NCBI RefSeq assembly: GCF_000503055.1
Contig: NZ_AYVY01000001.1
Location: 235,592-299,591 of the forward strand
Reading direction: 5' to 3'
Source of the DNA: Mesorhizobium sp. LSHC420B00
Lineage (GTDB): Bacteria; Pseudomonadota; Alphaproteobacteria; Rhizobiales; Rhizobiaceae
DNA length: 64,000 bases
This document shows, piece by piece, positions 62,169 through 64,000 of the stretch. The stretch's first letter is position 1, and each line of letters opens with the position of its first letter. The translations under genes were made by a program, and so were the position numbers. The notes below the pieces were generated by a model that was given only the letters and a program-made list of their open reading frames with translations, was not told the DNA's origin and ran no database searches.

Positions 62169-63680
62169 ATGGGCAATGATGCCGTGTTCCGCGTCGACGG
62201 CCTGAGGAAATCCTTTGGCCATATCGAGGTGCTTGGCGGCGTCTCGCTCGAATTGCATGCCGGCGAAGTCACCGTGCTGATGGGTGCCAACGGCGCCGGC
62301 AAATCCACCCTCGTCAAGATCATCAGCGGCGTCTACGACCATGGCGGCGGCTCGATGTCGCTTGTCGGTCAGGACTTTGCGCCGAAAACGCCGGCCGAGG
62401 CGATCTGCGCCGGCGTCGTCACCGTCCACCAGAACATCAATGACGGCGTCGTCGCCGACCTCGACGTCGCAACCAACCTCACGCTCGACAGGCTGAGCGG
62501 CAGCGGCGTGCCGACGCTGTTCAATCCAGGCCGGGTGCGCCGTGAGGCCAAGGCGGTTGCCGACCGCATGGGGCTGGCCATCGACCTCAAGGCCCGCATC
62601 AGTGACCTCTCGCTGGCCGATCGTCAGATGGTGGCGATCGCCCGCGCCATGGCGCACCGGCCGAAAGTGCTGATCCTCGACGAGCCGACCTCCTCGCTGT
62701 CCAGTGCCGAAGCCGACCGGCTGTTCGCATTGCTCGACCGGCTTCGCCAGCAAGGCGTGGCCATTCTCTATATTTCGCACCGTATGTCTGACATCAGACG
62801 GCTTGCCGACCGCATCATTTCGATGCGCGACGGGGTCATCTCAGGTATCTTCGACAGGAAGCCGCTGGACTATGAAGGTGCGGTCAACGCCATGCTCGGC
62901 CGCAAGATCCAACTCGAGCGGATCGTCGCCAGGAATTCGGCCAAATCAATTTTTATTGCCGACGGCTTGCGGATTGCCGAAGGCGCCAGGCCGATTTCGC
63001 TGACGCTCGGCGACGGCGAGGTCGTCGCCATCACCGGCCTCGTCGGCGTCGGCAAGACCGCGCTCGCCGAGACGCTGTTCGGCTTGCGCCAGCCGCTGTC
63101 CGGGACCATGGTGCTGAACGGGAAACCCTATGCTCCGGCGTCGACGGGCGAAGCGATTGCCGCCGGCGTGTTTCTCGTCGCCAAGGACCGGGGCGAAAAC
63201 GGCATCGTCGGCGACTTCAACATCCAGGAAAATATCAGCCTGCCGTTCCACAGGCGAATGTCGCGTCTCGGCGTCCTCAAGCGCCGCATCGAACGCGCCA
63301 TTGCCCGCCAGCAGATCCAGGAGTTGGGCATCGTCTGCCGCTCGGAGAAGGACGAGATGTCGTCGCTTTCCGGCGGCAATCAGCAGAAGGTGATGGTCGC
63401 CCGCTGGATATCGCAGACCGCAAGGCTTTTCATCCTCGACGAGCCATTTCAGGGCGTCGACATTTCGGCCAGGCGCGATATCGCCGCCAAGCTGCGGGCC
63501 AGCGCCAGCGGCCGCGCGACGCTGCTGTTCGTCACCGAACTGGACGAAGCCCTGGAGACGGCCGATCGCATTCTGGTGATGTCGGAGCAGACGATCGTCG
63601 GCGAGCACCGCAACACCGATGTCGATCTCGAGCGGCTGCTGGCCGAAGTGGCGGGCGGGCCGTTGCACAGCGCAGCCTGA
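62169..63680 (+). CDS. Sugar ABC importer ATPase with two nucleotide-binding domains (RbsA type)
   Basis: A 503-residue CUT2 ATPase with tandem domains. Domain 1: Walker A GANGAGKS (about 40-47), ISDLSLADRQMVAIARAM, VLILDEPTSSLSS, ISHR. Domain 2 has the usual altered P-loop GLVGVGKT and LSGGNQQKVMVARW, with FILDEPFQGVDISARRDI. It energises the RbsC-like permease encoded next. GGGAGG before ATG 62169 decides the start. Divergence from mtnK-mtnA through a shared palindrome suggests 5-methylthioribose, ribose or another ribose derivative as substrate (inference). Confidence 0.92.
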   Translation: MGNDAVFRVDGLRKSFGHIEVLGGVSLELHAGEVTVLMGANGAGKSTLVKIISGVYDHGGGSMSLVGQDFAPKTPAEAICAGVVTVHQNINDGVVADLDVATNLTLDRLSGSGVPTLFNPGRVRREAKAVADRMGLAIDLKARISDLSLADRQMVAIARAMAHRPKVLILDEPTSSLSSAEADRLFALLDRLRQQGVAILYISHRMSDIRRLADRIISMRDGVISGIFDRKPLDYEGAVNAMLGRKIQLERIVARNSAKSIFIADGLRIAEGARPISLTLGDGEVVAITGLVGVGKTALAETLFGLRQPLSGTMVLNGKPYAPASTGEAIAAGVFLVAKDRGENGIVGDFNIQENISLPFHRRMSRLGVLKRRIERAIARQQIQELGIVCRSEKDEMSSLSGGNQQKVMVARWISQTARLFILDEPFQGVDISARRDIAAKLRASASGRATLLFVTELDEALETADRILVMSEQTIVGEHRNTDVDLERLLAEVAGGPLHSAA

Positions 63681-63763
63681 CGGCAGGAAGACGATGAGAA
63701 TTGGAATGGAGAGGGCATGAGTTCAGGTTGGGTAAAGACAGTGCCAGCGTGCGGGAGCGCTGA

Positions 63764-64000
63764 ATGATCCTGCGCGACCGTGCCATCCGGTATGGCTTCA
63801 TCGTCCTGTTGTTCGGTCTGATCGCCTATTTCGCCATTGCCGCCGATGGCTTCGTGTCGCCGCAAAGCGCCGTCTTCATCTTCCAGTCGGTCGCCATCAC
63901 CGGCGTTCTGGCGCTCGGCGTCACCGCCACGCTGGTCGTCGGCGGCTTCGACTTGTCGATCGGCTCGGTCGCCACCAGCGCCATGATGGCGGCTGCCTAC
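63764..64000 (+). CDS. Sugar ABC importer permease (RbsC type), partial at window end
   Basis: The first 79 residues of a CUT2 permease: cytosolic ILRDRAIRYG, a first helix FIVLLFGLIAYFAIAA, then SVAITGVLALGVTATLVVGGFDLSIGSVA, which contains the GGxDLSVGS motif of RbsC/XylH proteins. An in-frame stop directly precedes the ATG, and GGAG lies 7 bases upstream. The gene continues past the window. An 83-bp gap after the ATPase gene holds two tiny ATGA-linked frames. Confidence 0.9.
   Translation, partial: MILRDRAIRYGFIVLLFGLIAYFAIAADGFVSPQSAVFIFQSVAITGVLALGVTATLVVGGFDLSIGSVATSAMMAAAY

Overview
The window is high-GC DNA with dense same-strand operons, many ATGA or TGATG start/stop overlaps, and almost nothing but ABC transporters, catabolic enzymes and their local regulators. 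An erythritol (ery) locus of the Brucella/rhizobium type, a type II lumazine synthase (RibH2) and LivFGHMK, CUT1 and Rbs-type importers all point to an alphaproteobacterium of the Hyphomicrobiales, most likely Mesorhizobium or a close relative. I see no rRNA, tRNA, CRISPR, insertion sequence, integrase or phage gene. Every stretch that looks empty is a short regulatory region. The longest, 53814-54163, holds an FMN riboswitch and its promoter.

Layout. (1) 1-11388: a murein-recycling island. murQ, a peptide ABC importer, an S12 serine hydrolase and anmK lie in one minus-strand run. A second run has a MurA paralogue and a BadF/NagK-type kinase. A plus-strand RpiR/MurR-type regulator follows. 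Two perfect 15-bp palindromes of one design sit upstream of the two runs and of the regulator. (2) 11432-26114: a GntR/FCD regulator diverges from a ten-gene plus-strand cluster: FAH-family hydrolase, alpha/beta hydrolase, amidohydrolase, LivHMKG, a LivF fused to a Tm-1-like (UPF0261) domain, a very long flotillin, a small SRPBCC protein, and an SRPBCC domain fused to a quinone oxidoreductase. I cannot assign a substrate; this is the best candidate for an undescribed system. (3) 26201-28252: psuK-psuG, pseudouridine breakdown. (4) 28288-29703: a GlcD-like FAD oxidase. (5) 29787-36275: a LacI-controlled CUT1 importer ending in a GH63-like hydrolase, plausibly for glucosyl- or mannosylglycerate.

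(6) 36503-53813: an expanded erythritol locus. eryD, a five-gene polyol importer, eryA, an extra D-2-hydroxyacid dehydrogenase, eryB and eryC run on the plus strand; a class II aldolase gene runs on the minus strand; a DeoR regulator, the EryH-type triose-phosphate isomerase and the EryI-type RpiB run on plus; and ribH2-dhaK-dhaL run on minus behind the FMN riboswitch. Together these phosphorylate erythritol, oxidise and isomerise it to D-erythrose 4-phosphate, and place a ketose kinase and an aldolase beside it. (7) 54164-59508: a PaoABC-like periplasmic aldehyde oxidase operon with an NTF2-like gene inside it and an AraC regulator upstream; its molybdenum subunit appears to carry an internal in-frame deletion. 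(8) 59671-64000: mtnA-mtnK (methylthioribose salvage) diverging from an Rbs-type sugar ABC importer across a perfect 11+5+11-bp inverted repeat, which suggests that the importer carries methylthioribose or a related sugar.

Start codons were chosen from Shine-Dalgarno spacing, overlap with the upstream gene and family length. They often lie inside longer open frames. Functions are inferred by family recognition without database searches.
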